Assembly (NCBI RefSeq): GCF_900111815.1
Contig: NZ_LT630004.1
Coordinates: 1,348,320-1,412,319 of the forward strand
Direction of reading: 5' to 3'
Source of the DNA: Bacillus massilinigeriensis
GTDB taxonomy: Bacteria; Bacillota; Bacilli; Bacillales; Cytobacillaceae
DNA: 64,000 bases
Below are positions 16,110-26,464 of the stretch, one piece after another. The notes under the pieces are model-generated. The model searched no databases, was not told the origin of the DNA, and saw only the letters and a program-made list of their open reading frames with translations. The number at the start of each line of letters is the position of its first letter. Positions within the stretch are counted from its first letter, which is position 1. A program made the position numbers and the translations under genes.

Positions 16110-17807
16110 ATGATTGATTTTAAAAAGGAATTTGCACAGCTTTTAGTAAAAGAACTGGAGGGCAAGCTACAACTGTCTCAAATTATGCTATCGCTTGAAA
16201 AACCAAAACAGCCTGAACATGGCGACTTAGCATTTCCATGCTTCCCATTGGCAAAGGTTTTGCGTCAGGCTCCTCAGAAAATTGCAGCAGAGCTTAGCGG
16301 AAAAATATCTTCCCCTTTATTTGAAAAAGTGGAGGTGGCAGGGGGGTATCTTAACGTATTCTTCAATAAAGAAGCTGCTGCCGTGGATATTTTGAAAAAA
16401 GTCCTTACGGAAAAAGATGCATACGGACAGTCCGATGAAGGAAATGGTGGAGCGGTAACAATCGATATGTCATCCCCAAATATCGCTAAACCATTTTCAA
16501 TGGGACATCTTCGTTCGACTGTAATTGGAAATGCGATTGCTTTGATAGCCGAAAAGAATGGCTATAAATCAATAAAAATTAACCATCTTGGTGACTGGGG
16601 AACACAGTTTGGCAAGTTAATTACTGCTTATAAACTTTGGGGATCTGAAGAAAAAGTGCGGGAGAATCCAATCAAAGAACTGCTTTCTCTTTATGTAAAG
16701 TTCCACGAAGAAGCAGTAAATAGCCCTGCTCTTGAGGATGATGGACGTAAATGGTTTAAAGCATTGGAGGATGGCAACGAAGAGGCTGTCGAGCTTTGGA
16801 AATGGTTCCGCGATGAATCTTTAAAGGAATTTTCCCGTATTTATGAACTTCTCGGGATTGAATTTGATTCCTATGCTGGGGAAGCTTTCTACAATGATAA
16901 AATGGACCGGGTTATTGATTTGATTGAGGAAAAAGGTCTCCTAGTTGAGTCTGATGATGCCAAAGTGGTTGATTTGTCCGACCTCGAACTTCCGCCATGC
17001 CTCATCAAGAAGTCAGATGGCGCAACGCTTTATGCAACACGTGATCTTGCTGCAGCTCTATACCGTAAAGAAAACTATGATTTTGTCAAATCACTCTATG
17101 TCGTAGGTAATGAACAGAGTCTTCACTTCAAACAGTTGATTGCAGTGCTGAATAAGATGGGCTTTGAATGGGCAAATACCATGAAGCATATTCCGTTTGG
17201 TATGATGTTGAAAGACGGCAAAAAAATGTCCACACGTAAAGGAAAGGTTATTCTTCTCGAGGAAGTTCTTGCTGAGTCGATCCTAATGGCTGCTAAGAAC
17301 ATTGAAGAGAAGAATCCGAACCTTGCAAATAAAGAGGAAGTTGCAAAAATGGTTGGTGTTGGAGCAGTTGTTTTCCATGATTTGAAAAACTATCGTCTGA
17401 ACGATATTGAATTCTCACTTGAAGACATGCTTCGTTTTGAAGGAGAAACAGGACCGTACGTTCAATACACTTATGCTCGTGCGTGCTCCATCCTTCGCAA
17501 AGGGGAATGGGATAAATCAGAAATTCCGACAGAATTCCCATTGTCTTGGACAGAAGAGTGGAAAGTCATTACAGCACTTTCTGAATTCCCGAATGCTGTC
17601 AAGCGTGCAATGGATAAATACGACCCATCACAAATTGCAAAGTATGTAATTGACTTATCCCGCGAGTTCAATAAATACTATGCCGAAGTCAAAATCCTTG
17701 AAGCGTCTGATAAGAAGCCTGCCCGTCTGGCGCTTGTCTCCGCTGTTACAATGGTTGTAAAAGAAGGACTCCGCCTCTTGGGTATGGAAGCTCCTGAAGA
17801 AATGTAA
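16110..17807 (+). CDS. argS: Arginyl-tRNA synthetase
   Basis: A 565-residue class I synthetase that charges tRNA-Arg. The N-terminal additional domain is at about 1-105. The HIGH motif appears as GHLR in PNIAKPFSMGHLRSTVIG, and the KMSKS motif is KMSTRKG near residue 375. The DALR anticodon-binding domain ends in LRLLGMEAPEEM, typical of ArgS. It has a good GGTGGAG ribosome binding site. The T-box leader indicates induction by arginine-tRNA shortage. Confidence 0.97.
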   Translation: MIDFKKEFAQLLVKELEGKLQLSQIMLSLEKPKQPEHGDLAFPCFPLAKVLRQAPQKIAAELSGKISSPLFEKVEVAGGYLNVFFNKEAAAVDILKKVLTEKDAYGQSDEGNGGAVTIDMSSPNIAKPFSMGHLRSTVIGNAIALIAEKNGYKSIKINHLGDWGTQFGKLITAYKLWGSEEKVRENPIKELLSLYVKFHEEAVNSPALEDDGRKWFKALEDGNEEAVELWKWFRDESLKEFSRIYELLGIEFDSYAGEAFYNDKMDRVIDLIEEKGLLVESDDAKVVDLSDLELPPCLIKKSDGATLYATRDLAAALYRKENYDFVKSLYVVGNEQSLHFKQLIAVLNKMGFEWANTMKHIPFGMMLKDGKKMSTRKGKVILLEEVLAESILMAAKNIEEKNPNLANKEEVAKMVGVGAVVFHDLKNYRLNDIEFSLEDMLRFEGETGPYVQYTYARACSILRKGEWDKSEIPTEFPLSWTEEWKVITALSEFPNAVKRAMDKYDPSQIAKYVIDLSREFNKYYAEVKILEASDKKPARLALVSAVTMVVKEGLRLLGMEAPEEM

Positions 17808-17816
17808 AATACTCTT

Positions 17817-17845
17817 GCCCGTACAGCATGCTGTACGGGCTTTTT
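17817..17845 (+). terminator. Terminator of argS
   Basis: A 24-nt perfect palindrome (17817-17840), arms GCCCGTACAGC / GCTGTACGGGC, followed by T5. Confidence 0.9.
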
Positions 17846-17944
17846 GTGTCCCTGATAGTGTAGATGCAGGATGAAGTTAGGAATTTAAGGTAAATTTTGT
17901 TATGGGCTTATTCAGTGTCCACCTGTCTTTTCCATAGAAATGAA

Positions 17945-17974
17945 GGAGCATCTTTCAAATTCGAAGCTCCTTTT
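17945..17974 (+). terminator. Second terminator-like hairpin downstream of argS
   Basis: GGAGC / GCTCC stem with a larger loop followed by T6 on the plus strand. It lies against the end of the convergent permease gene and may be a backup terminator. Confidence 0.45.
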
Positions 17975-17975
17975 T

Positions 17976-18863
17976 TCATGCAGCCTTGTTTTTATATTTT
18001 CTTCCTTTTTGCTGTCGTGCGAGGAAGACAAATACTCCTGAAAGGACAAGTACTCCGCCGCAGGCTTGAATGAGACTGATTTCTTCATCAAGCAGCAGCA
18101 CAGCAAGGATGGTCGCACCGACAGGTTCTCCAAGGATGCTCATGGAAATGGCGGTTGCATTAATATAGTTGAGAAGCCAGTTATTGATAAGATGGGTGAT
18201 GGTAGGAACTATTGCAAGCAATAGAAAAATGCCCCAATCATGCTTGCTGTATCCGAGAATCTCTACTCCTGCCAAAAGGTTATAAAGAGTTAGCGCAATG
18301 GCTGCAAAAAAGAAGACACTGAAACTGTATATCCAGTGAGAAACTCGTTTGACAACACGCTGTCCAATCAAAAGGTAACCCACAACTGCTATGACGCTTA
18401 AAAAGCTTAGGATATCGCCAATGATAGCATCCCCGCTTAATGCAAAATCACCCCAACCGACCATGATAGCGCCAATCACTGCAATTCCCATGCTTATTAA
18501 GGCAGCAAGGTTCGACTTTTCCCTGAAAATGAAGAAACCGCCAACAAGTGAGACAATTGGCTGAAGGGCAAGGATAATCGTCGAGCTAGCAACTGTTGTT
18601 AATTTCAAAGAACCGAACCAAAGTGCAAAGTGCAATCCAAGAAATAGTCCGGAAGACAGTAGAAATACTGAATCTCGTTTTGTTATTTTTTTAAATTCCG
18701 TTCGTTTTTGCCAGACGATAGGCAAAAGGAACAAACTTGCAAGCCACATTCGATACATGCTAAGAATCGTGGCAGGTGCGTCGGACCATTTTACAAAAAT
18801 CGCTGCAAACGATACTGCAATGATGGAAATGATCAATGGTATGGCAACGGACCGTTGCTGCAA
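17976..18863 (-). CDS. EamA/DMT superfamily transporter
   Basis: A 295-residue permease with ten predicted helices arranged as two EamA repeats, each of five helices. Typical stretches are FAAIFVKWSDAPATILSMYRM at the start of repeat 1 and PTITHLINNWLLNYINATAIS in repeat 2. It is a drug/metabolite exporter of unknown substrate. The start is TTG at 18863 after GAGGGG. Confidence 0.85.
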   Translation of the reverse strand: MQQRSVAIPLIISIIAVSFAAIFVKWSDAPATILSMYRMWLASLFLLPIVWQKRTEFKKITKRDSVFLLSSGLFLGLHFALWFGSLKLTTVASSTIILALQPIVSLVGGFFIFREKSNLAALISMGIAVIGAIMVGWGDFALSGDAIIGDILSFLSVIAVVGYLLIGQRVVKRVSHWIYSFSVFFFAAIALTLYNLLAGVEILGYSKHDWGIFLLLAIVPTITHLINNWLLNYINATAISMSILGEPVGATILAVLLLDEEISLIQACGGVLVLSGVFVFLARQQKGRKYKNKAA

Positions 18864-19028
18864 AACAATCCCCTCTTTTACTTGTTTCTCTTTTTAGTAC
18901 GTTCGTAGTGTATCACAAAGGTGTACTGTTTTGGAGGGGAAATTTCAGTATTTGAAATAGTAATACAAACACAGCAGTAAGGATAGTTAGGTTTGTTCAA
19001 TTGGAATGGGAAGCATTAATAAAGCTAT

Positions 19029-20312
19029 TTATTTTAATCTCTTTGCAATAATAGCGAAAAGAAGAGGGAATAGGCTGCAGATAAACAAACCTGCTGCAAT
19101 GCTCCCGATTGCAATGCCTGCCCAAGGATCATACATAGCTGCAATGAAAAAACTAGATGCAAAAAGTGTAACCGCTAAACCGATGCTGATTAATCCTGGG
19201 AGAAAGACTTTTCCTTTACGGAATAAATAGGTAAAAAGACAAACGATCAGCGAATACAATCCAGCAACTGTCCAAGTACTATTTAGAACAGAAGCAATGG
19301 AATTCATAAAAAGACTGCTTTTTTTTGCTTTCGGAAGATCGAGCTGAATCTCTTCTGTTTTCTTTGTTCTAAGGTCAACTGTCATTAAGCGATACTTTTC
19401 AGGTGTTCCTGCCGAGTTGGAGTAGTGCAAAAAAACAATGGAATTCTCATGAGAGAAAAAGACTGGAGAAACAATAGAAGACTTCAAATTTGTTAGTCTC
19501 TCTTTTTTACCGGTCTTAAAATCTTTTAGCATTAGCTCATAAATAAATAATGAACGATTCCTGGACTCTTTTGTTACTTCTGTATAGGCAATTTTTTGCC
19601 CGTCACGAGAAATAGCGACATTGTATTGGTCCCTAGTAAGCCCAGGGAGTAATCCGGTTGGGGAAACATTCGCACTTCCAAGTGAATATTCCATCCAACC
19701 ATCATCTTTAAAAAGAAGCACTTCTTTTTTTGAATCAAGAAGGAAATTATGAGTTGAAAATAAATCCTCATCAGTAAGTTTCTCTATATTTTTTCCGTCA
19801 AGGGAAACAGAAAGTAAATCATATCCTTCTTCTCCTTCACCCTCCAGTTTTCCTAACTCTTCTGCAGGCAGCGCGCCGAATAATGCTTGTTTCCCATCAG
19901 GTGAAAAGATGGCCTCTGACACGTGGATATCTTTTCTGGTCAAAGCTTTTTCGCTGCTACCATCGGAGGAGATGATATATAAACTTTGCAAATTTTCTTT
20001 GTCTGTTTTTAAAAACAATATCTTTTTTCCATCAGGAGAAAAAACAGGTTGGCGATGATCTTCTTTTTTAGGATGCGTCAGTTTTTTTACTTTGCCGCTT
20101 TTTATATTAGCGGTGTAGATGGCTTCTTTCCCGTCTTGATAATAAGAAAAAGCTAGATTGCTATCATCCGGAGACAGGGTCATTTTCTCCCCAAAACCGG
20201 TAAAGTATCGATAAGGATCTTGGTCTCCTGCGATATTAAAAACTATAGTGCCGATTAGTAATATAACAGCGATAAAGATGAGGGATAGAACGTTGCGGTT
20301 TGCTTTGATAAT
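19029..20312 (-). CDS. TolB-like beta-propeller membrane protein with apparent ATT start
   Basis: The frame holds WD40/TolB-type blades (SPDGKKILFL, FSPDGKQALF, SRDGQKIAYTE) followed by three or four C-terminal helices. The first ATG (20183) would begin inside the propeller and lacks a ribosome binding site. The same frame extends upstream through a hydrophobic segment (VLSLIFIAVILLIGTIVF) to ATT at 20312, which sits 5 nt after GGAAAGGAGG. There is no ATG, GTG or TTG between these points. Translation therefore most likely starts at ATT, giving 427 residues with an N-terminal signal-anchor. A sequencing error is the alternative. Function unknown. Confidence 0.72.
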   Translation of the reverse strand: MIKANRNVLSLIFIAVILLIGTIVFNIAGDQDPYRYFTGFGEKMTLSPDDSNLAFSYYQDGKEAIYTANIKSGKVKKLTHPKKEDHRQPVFSPDGKKILFLKTDKENLQSLYIISSDGSSEKALTRKDIHVSEAIFSPDGKQALFGALPAEELGKLEGEGEEGYDLLSVSLDGKNIEKLTDEDLFSTHNFLLDSKKEVLLFKDDGWMEYSLGSANVSPTGLLPGLTRDQYNVAISRDGQKIAYTEVTKESRNRSLFIYELMLKDFKTGKKERLTNLKSSIVSPVFFSHENSIVFLHYSNSAGTPEKYRLMTVDLRTKKTEEIQLDLPKAKKSSLFMNSIASVLNSTWTVAGLYSLIVCLFTYLFRKGKVFLPGLISIGLAVTLFASSFFIAAMYDPWAGIAIGSIAAGLFICSLFPLLFAIIAKRLK

Positions 20313-20504
20313 AAATTCCTCCTTTCCTAAATATATACCTATCTATTCATTATACAACATGAGGATGTAACTTAAGAGAAGATGATTTATCGTAATGATT
20401 TCTTCCACTGTTGATCCAATGAGGAAAAGCGTGTCTGATTAAAGGATTTTCCATTGCATCGTCGAAATAGTAGGTTGGGAGAAAGTAATAAGGGGGTTAA
20501 CGTT

Positions 20505-20987
20505 ATGGCAGAGAAGGTTATACACGCGATTCAAGATGATTACCATGAGGATTTTTCCTGGTGCTATGGGTGCGGAAGATTGAATAAGGAAGGCCATCAT
20601 TTCCGTACAGGCTGGGAAGGGGAAAAAACGATTACCACTTACCAGCCTAAAGAGGAAGAACTTGCAGTGCCAGGATTTGTTTACGGAGGAGTAATCGCAT
20701 CCTTGATTGATTGCCATGGCACAGGTTCAGCATCCTTGGCACTACATAGAAAGAATAATCATGAACCTGGCGACGGTGCTGAGCCGCCTCGATTTGTCAC
20801 AGCTTCCCTCCAAGTTGATTTCATCAAACCAACACCACACGGAGTGCCGCTCAAAGCTAAAGGTAAAATTTCCGAAATTCATCCGAAGAAGTGGAAGGTT
20901 GATACAGAAGTCTTTGCTGAAGGAAAGCTTGTTGCAAAAGGGGAAGTAGTAGCAGTTGTTATGCCAGATAGTTTCCTTAAGGGGTAA
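20505..20987 (+). CDS. PaaI-like hotdog-fold thioesterase family protein
   Basis: A 160-residue protein of the PaaI/YigI hotdog class. FCYGCG-like residues (WCYGCGRLNKEG) open the domain. VYGGVIASLIDCHGTGSA is the central helix with an Asp, and TASLQVDFIKPTP is a core strand. It probably hydrolyses an acyl-CoA of unknown chain. The ATG at 20505 is chosen because AAGGGGGT lies 8 nt upstream; 17 earlier codons in frame have no support. Monocistronic. Confidence 0.8.
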   Translation: MAEKVIHAIQDDYHEDFSWCYGCGRLNKEGHHFRTGWEGEKTITTYQPKEEELAVPGFVYGGVIASLIDCHGTGSASLALHRKNNHEPGDGAEPPRFVTASLQVDFIKPTPHGVPLKAKGKISEIHPKKWKVDTEVFAEGKLVAKGEVVAVVMPDSFLKG

Positions 20988-21028
20988 TGTGGTGCTATGC
21001 ATTCTCATTTGTCAATAAAGAAAGAAAA

Positions 21029-21054
21029 GCCGCCACTGGATTTATAAGGGCGGC
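21029..21054 (-). terminator. Terminator of the ATP-grasp gene
   Basis: GCCGCC / GGCGGC stem followed on the minus strand by TTTTCTTTC. It may also serve the convergent thioesterase. Confidence 0.65.
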
Positions 21055-21065
21055 CCTTTCCCATT

Positions 21066-22292
21066 CTATTCTTTATGGCACAGCCCGTCTCTTTGCATGT
21101 TCTTTAGGATAGTGTCAACATCAAAGATGCTGTGACCCAGGACAATCCCGACTGCTTTAGAGATTTTACTTTTAACAGGGAAAAAATCTGCATCCAACAA
21201 ACCGAGAGGAATAAATTGCTCTTGGTCTATATATTTGCTAAGTAGTGGAATTAGTTTATCGAATTCTCCTTCCCATTCGAGATTACAAAAGCGCAGTTTT
21301 GCTTTTCCGTATCTTTCCACAATACTGTCGTGCAGCAGGAGACTAGCAGTTGACCCATTGAAACGGACATTAAGATCAATAAAATAATGCCTGCTGCCGC
21401 TAATTAAAACATCAAATCCCGCCATTCCTACATATCCCTTTTTTACAATATTTTTCATCACTTTAAATCCATTCTTGACAATACTTTTCCACTCTGCTGG
21501 AACATCAGTAGTTACCCAGCTGCCTCTGAAACAACCGTCTTTATTCACAAGCTGTTCAGAGATTCCTAGGAAAATGATATTTCCGTTATAATCGGCTGCA
21601 TAATGAACAGAAATATTGTCCTCATGGCGTATGAATTCTTCTACAATAATATTAGACAAATCTCCAAATGTTTCATCGATTTGTGCTAGCTGCTCGCGGT
21701 CTTCCACAAGAAGTACACCTGAACCGCCTGAAGTAGGGCGACCGTCACCGGTTTTCAATACAAAAGGTGCTTCTAAGTTCGATTGTAGTATCTCTTCTAT
21801 GCTCATCACTTTTCGGAATGGTGTATTTTCGGGTGGAACTAAATCTGGTATGCTGCGTTTATCGCATAAATATGCTTGTATCTCCGGGTCAATCCACGAA
21901 ACAGCATGAGAAGCAATATTGGAAGGGTGAGGATATTGAAAAATTATTTTTTGATGCTGTTGTGATATTTGGGTTAATAATTCTTTATATTCTTCCTCCG
22001 TTCTGTAGGTGTAAAGAAATGGTGTTGGTGCAAGCCCCGCTTTTTCCATGAGACAAATGGATTCGTCTGTAGCGACACCTGCATGGCAAATGACAGGCAT
22101 GTCACCAATAACGCCAAGTTCCCGGCCGGTTAATGCTTCCAAGCTTAAGAGGTCAGAAGAGAAATGATCATAATTATGGGAGTAAAGTTTTGGATTATAA
22201 ATAAAGTTTCCTCCATATATATCCTCCATGCTAATCGACGGTCTGATGCAGTTACTTTCTGAACGATGAATGGATACAGCTGTTTCTACCAT
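21066..22292 (-). CDS. ATP-grasp ligase, substrate unknown
   Basis: A 408-residue ATP-grasp enzyme. The N-terminal 150 residues are unrecognised. The ATP-grasp core has the glycine-rich loop VLKTGDGRPTSGGSGV near residue 180, the hinge IIVEEFIRHEDN, and the Mg-binding DLNVRFNGS near 320. Such enzymes join a carboxylate to an amine, as in PGM1-like peptide ligases. No peptide precursor or amino-acid gene is adjacent. A P450 gene lies upstream on the same strand, but a terminator separates the two. AGGGAGG precedes the ATG. Confidence 0.75.
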   Translation of the reverse strand: MVETAVSIHRSESNCIRPSISMEDIYGGNFIYNPKLYSHNYDHFSSDLLSLEALTGRELGVIGDMPVICHAGVATDESICLMEKAGLAPTPFLYTYRTEEEYKELLTQISQQHQKIIFQYPHPSNIASHAVSWIDPEIQAYLCDKRSIPDLVPPENTPFRKVMSIEEILQSNLEAPFVLKTGDGRPTSGGSGVLLVEDREQLAQIDETFGDLSNIIVEEFIRHEDNISVHYAADYNGNIIFLGISEQLVNKDGCFRGSWVTTDVPAEWKSIVKNGFKVMKNIVKKGYVGMAGFDVLISGSRHYFIDLNVRFNGSTASLLLHDSIVERYGKAKLRFCNLEWEGEFDKLIPLLSKYIDQEQFIPLGLLDADFFPVKSKISKAVGIVLGHSIFDVDTILKNMQRDGLCHKE

Positions 22293-22455
22293 CGTATAAC
22301 CTCCCTATGAAGATAATATATTGTTTAGTAGTATACCTGTAGCCAAAAATTAGGAGGTTCAAACTTTTTTCGTAAAATATTTACGGTTATGATAACGCCT
22401 CTTTACAAAAAATTCATTAATATAAATTTAACTATGTAGGGCAGAGGGTAACACA

Positions 22456-22480
22456 AAAGCCTACCGTACCGGCAGGCTTT
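22456..22480 (-). terminator. Terminator of the CYP152 gene
   Basis: AAAGCCTACCG pairs with CGGCAGGCTTT with one mismatch and a short loop, then TTTTGTGTT on the minus strand. Confidence 0.7.
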
Positions 22481-22489
22481 GAGCAATTG

Positions 22490-23779
<1,290 letters not shown>

Positions 23780-23922
23780 CTACTTCTTTATAACCCTAAA
23801 ATTAATCGCCGAAAACCTATGCTTACCATTGTGAGATATATAGGGAAGAAATAAACATCAAAACGATGAAGGAAAAAGAAACCATAAAAGCGAATGGTAC
23901 TATAAAAATACAAGGGGGAAGA

Positions 23923-24489
23923 ATGATGGAACCAATTTTAATGGATTTTCCGACAGAATTTACAACAGAACGTCTATTCATTAGAATGCCTCTCCAAGGG
24001 GATGGAAAAAAAGTCTATGAAGCTTTAATGGCTTCAATGAGTGAACTGAAACCATGGATGCCTTTTGCGCAGAGGGAGCAAAAGGAAGAAGAAGTGGAAC
24101 TCAATATTCGGCAATCTCAAATAGAGTTTCTTCAACGGAAAGATTTGCGATTATTAGTCTATTTAAAGGAAACAGATGATTTTGTTGCTTCAGCAGGTCT
24201 TCACCGAATAGCTTGGGACGTTAGAAAATTTGAAATCGGCTACTGGATCGATTCTCGATATAGCAGGAAAGGCTATATGACGGAAGCGGTGGAGGGAATA
24301 ACGAAATACGCGGTAAAAGAGCTTGGAGCACGCAGGTTAGAGATACGGTGTGACCCACTGAATAAAAAGAGCCGGGCAATTCCTGAAAGGCTCGGCTTCA
24401 TTCTTGAAGGTATTTTGAAACAGAATGCAGTTTCTGCTGATAGGGAAAAAGGATTAAGGGATACTTGTATATATGCAAAGACTTTCTAA
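23923..24489 (+). CDS. GNAT acetyltransferase, RimJ/RimL type
   Basis: A 188-residue GNAT enzyme. It opens with LMDFPTEFTTERLFIRMP, typical of RimJ/RimL and YdaF. Motif A is represented by KFEIGYWIDSRYSRKGYMTEA, containing the acetyl-CoA loop, and SRAIPERLGFILEGILKQN is the closing motif. It probably acetylates a protein N-terminus or a small amine. The ATG at 23923 follows AAGGGGGAAG; codons upstream in the same frame lack a ribosome binding site. Confidence 0.85.
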   Translation: MMEPILMDFPTEFTTERLFIRMPLQGDGKKVYEALMASMSELKPWMPFAQREQKEEEVELNIRQSQIEFLQRKDLRLLVYLKETDDFVASAGLHRIAWDVRKFEIGYWIDSRYSRKGYMTEAVEGITKYAVKELGARRLEIRCDPLNKKSRAIPERLGFILEGILKQNAVSADREKGLRDTCIYAKTF

Positions 24490-24492
24490 ATA

Positions 24493-24520
24493 AACAACCT
24501 GGCTGGATGGCCAGGTTGTT
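24493..24520. terminator. Shared terminator between acetyltransferase and CsbD genes
   Basis: Perfect 11-bp stem AACAACCTGGC / GCCAGGTTGTT with a 6-nt loop and T-rich flanks, between convergent genes. Confidence 0.85.
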
Positions 24521-24523
24521 TTA

Positions 24524-24688
24524 TCAATCTTTCAATCGGCTGATTTTATCTTGTGCTTCGCCCTTTAGCTTATCCAGCTTTCCCTCAGCTTGCAGTCCAG
24601 GATCATTAGTAGCATTTCCTGCTTGATCTTTTGTTTCACCCTTAACTTTGTTTACAGCACTTTTTATTTTATCGGACAAATCTGCCAT
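24524..24688 (-). CDS. CsbD family stress protein (54 aa)
   Basis: A 54-residue hydrophilic protein starting MADLSDKIKSAVNKVKGE. It contains the family pattern VKGETKDQAGNAT followed by GKLDKLKGEAQDKI. CsbD proteins are abundant general stress proteins without a known activity. The ribosome binding site is AAAGGAGG. A near-consensus sigma-B promoter lies 35-60 nt upstream. Confidence 0.9.
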   Translation of the reverse strand: MADLSDKIKSAVNKVKGETKDQAGNATNDPGLQAEGKLDKLKGEAQDKISRLKD

Positions 24689-24721
24689 GATAAAACCTCC
24701 TTTTAGTCTGCTTCTATTATT

Positions 24722-24746
24722 CTACCCATGGGAGGATCTAGTAAAC
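24722..24746 (-). promoter_or_regulatory. Sigma-B promoter of the csbD-like gene
   Basis: On the minus strand GTTTAC-N13-GGGTAG matches the sigma-B consensus GTTTAA-N13/14-GGGTAT at 10 of 12 positions, with correct spacing, and leads directly to a CsbD gene. Confidence 0.75.
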
Positions 24747-24777
24747 TTAGTCAGAGCTTTTTGCCAGTAGAAGAGGA

Positions 24778-25293
24778 TTATAGACCAAAGAACATACCGA
24801 TAATAGTCTTCCTTTTGAATTTGGACAGAAATGTAGATTCTTCTTTTTTAGATAAATTAGGTAGGAGCTCAAGTGTTGCTGGCTTCTTTTGTTCTAGGCT
24901 TTCTATAACAGTCATTAGCTTTTGTATTTGATTATGGAGATCTTCTATCTCACGACGATGTTGGAGAAGTTGGTAGGTAACAACGTCATCAGCTTTTCCT
25001 TCCATCTTTCTTTCAAGTTCCTTCACCTTTTCAGAAAGAATCTCGTAATCAGGAGAAGTTTCCGTCTTCTTAACAGACCCAGAACGTGAGGGTTGTCTGG
25101 CGGCAGCTATTTCCTGGAGTAATACGCCATTATTTAATTGTACTTGGATTGACTTTAATACTTCAATACATTCTTCTGAAAAAACATAATGGCCAAGTTC
25201 ATTGCGTTCCATTGTAAGGTTGGCTTGTTTTACCCAACGTTGGATTGTACTCTGCGATACCCCGAGCATTTTAGCAACAGCATTCGTATTCAT
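24778..25293 (-). CDS. racA: Chromosome-anchoring protein RacA
   Basis: A 171-residue MerR-like HTH protein: MNTNAVAKMLGVSQSTIQRW is the DNA-binding head. ERNELGHYVFSEE matches RacA closely. A coiled-coil region (about 85-140) is followed by a basic C-terminus (KFKRKTIIGMFFGL). RacA ties origin-proximal DNA to DivIVA at the cell pole at the onset of sporulation. The ATG at 25293 is chosen because GGAGGG lies 6 nt upstream; a second ATG at 25299 is too close to it. Monocistronic and divergent from nadE. Confidence 0.87.
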   Translation of the reverse strand: MNTNAVAKMLGVSQSTIQRWVKQANLTMERNELGHYVFSEECIEVLKSIQVQLNNGVLLQEIAAARQPSRSGSVKKTETSPDYEILSEKVKELERKMEGKADDVVTYQLLQHRREIEDLHNQIQKLMTVIESLEQKKPATLELLPNLSKKEESTFLSKFKRKTIIGMFFGL

Positions 25294-25478
25294 CCTCATC
25301 CCTCCTATTGTAGAATGATTCGCTTTTTTAATTAGTAATCCTTCGTGGTTGACAAAACAAGTCTTTTTTCAGCAAAGGTAGTGGGGTGACAACGATTTTC
25401 ACGTTACTCCTGTCGAAATAACAAATGATTGGTTTAATGAAAAGGGTATAAGGGAAATTTAACGAAAAAGACCGGTAT

Positions 25479-25508
25479 ATGACAAAAGAAGAAAAAATCT
25501 TTTATAAT
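25479..25508 (+). promoter_or_regulatory. Probable sigma-A promoter of nadE
   Basis: ATGACA-N18-TATAAT ends 35 nt before the nadE start. Confidence 0.55.
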
Positions 25509-25543
25509 AAAAAAAAAGCATAGTGAAAGGCGTGAAATAACAT

Positions 25544-26362
25544 ATGAGTATTCAGAATGAAATTATTCAGGCACTCCACGTTAAATCAGATATTGATCCT
25601 AAAGAAGAAATAAAAGAACGTGTAGAGTTTTTAAAGGCCTATTTAAAAAAATCTGGCGCAAAAGGTTTTGTGCTTGGTATTAGCGGAGGTCAAGATTCAA
25701 CCCTTGCAGGAAGGCTCGCGCAAATAGCTGTTGAAGAAATGAGGCAGGAGGGCGGAGCAGCAGAGTTTACCGCAGTTCGTCTCCCATATGGAAACCAGCG
25801 GGACGAAGAGGATGCACAGCTTGCATTGGATTTTATCAAACCTGATAAAAGTTATACTTATAACATTCAAGAATCTGTTGATGCGGCAAAAGGTGAGTTT
25901 GACAAATGTGGCGGACAAACCCTAAGTGATTTCCAAAAAGGAAATATCAAAGCAAGATTAAGGATGATTGCACAGTATGCATTTGCAGGGGAAAATGACC
26001 TCCTTGTTATCGGGACAGACCATGCTGCAGAGGCAGTAACTGGATTCTATACAAAATTTGGTGATGGTGGTTCTGATCTGCTTCCACTCTCGGGATTGAA
26101 CAAGCGTCAGGGAAGAAGGCTGCTAAAGGAACTTGGTGCAGAAGAAAGACTTTACCTTAAAGTTCCCACTGCAGACCTGCTTGATCAAAAGCCGCTTCAA
26201 GCTGATGAAACCGAGCTCGGGATATCATACGATGTGCTTGATGATTATCTTGAAGGAAAAAAGGTCAGCGAGGAAGCAGAGGAAAAAATCGAAAAAGGTT
26301 ACAGAATGTCAGAACATAAACGAAGAATGCCGGCGTCCATGCATGACAGCTGGTGGCGGTAG
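25544..26362 (+). CDS. nadE: NH3-dependent NAD+ synthetase
   Basis: A 272-residue enzyme that converts deamido-NAD and ammonia to NAD+ with ATP. The PP-loop [17 protein letters not shown] is near residue 45. [22 protein letters not shown] and [15 protein letters not shown] are strongly conserved NadE segments. There is no glutaminase domain, so ammonia is the donor. Size equals that of B. subtilis NadE. Confidence 0.97.
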   Translation: MSIQNEIIQALHVKSDIDPKEEIKERVEFLKAYLKKSGAKGFVLGISGGQDSTLAGRLAQIAVEEMRQEGGAAEFTAVRLPYGNQRDEEDAQLALDFIKPDKSYTYNIQESVDAAKGEFDKCGGQTLSDFQKGNIKARLRMIAQYAFAGENDLLVIGTDHAAEAVTGFYTKFGDGGSDLLPLSGLNKRQGRRLLKELGAEERLYLKVPTADLLDQKPLQADETELGISYDVLDDYLEGKKVSEEAEEKIEKGYRMSEHKRRMPASMHDSWWR

Positions 26363-26365
26363 CTG

Positions 26366-26402
26366 AAAGAGAAGCCCGGCGGTTTATTCTGGGCTTCTCT
26401 TT
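26366..26402 (+). terminator. Terminator of nadE
   Basis: Perfect 12-bp stem AAAGAGAAGCCC / GGGCTTCTCTTT with a 13-nt loop. Confidence 0.8.
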
Positions 26403-26464
26403 ATAGTAAAGTAATCCGCCATAGATAAATTTTCCTAATTCTAAGGGGGGTGTGATTACGTGCC

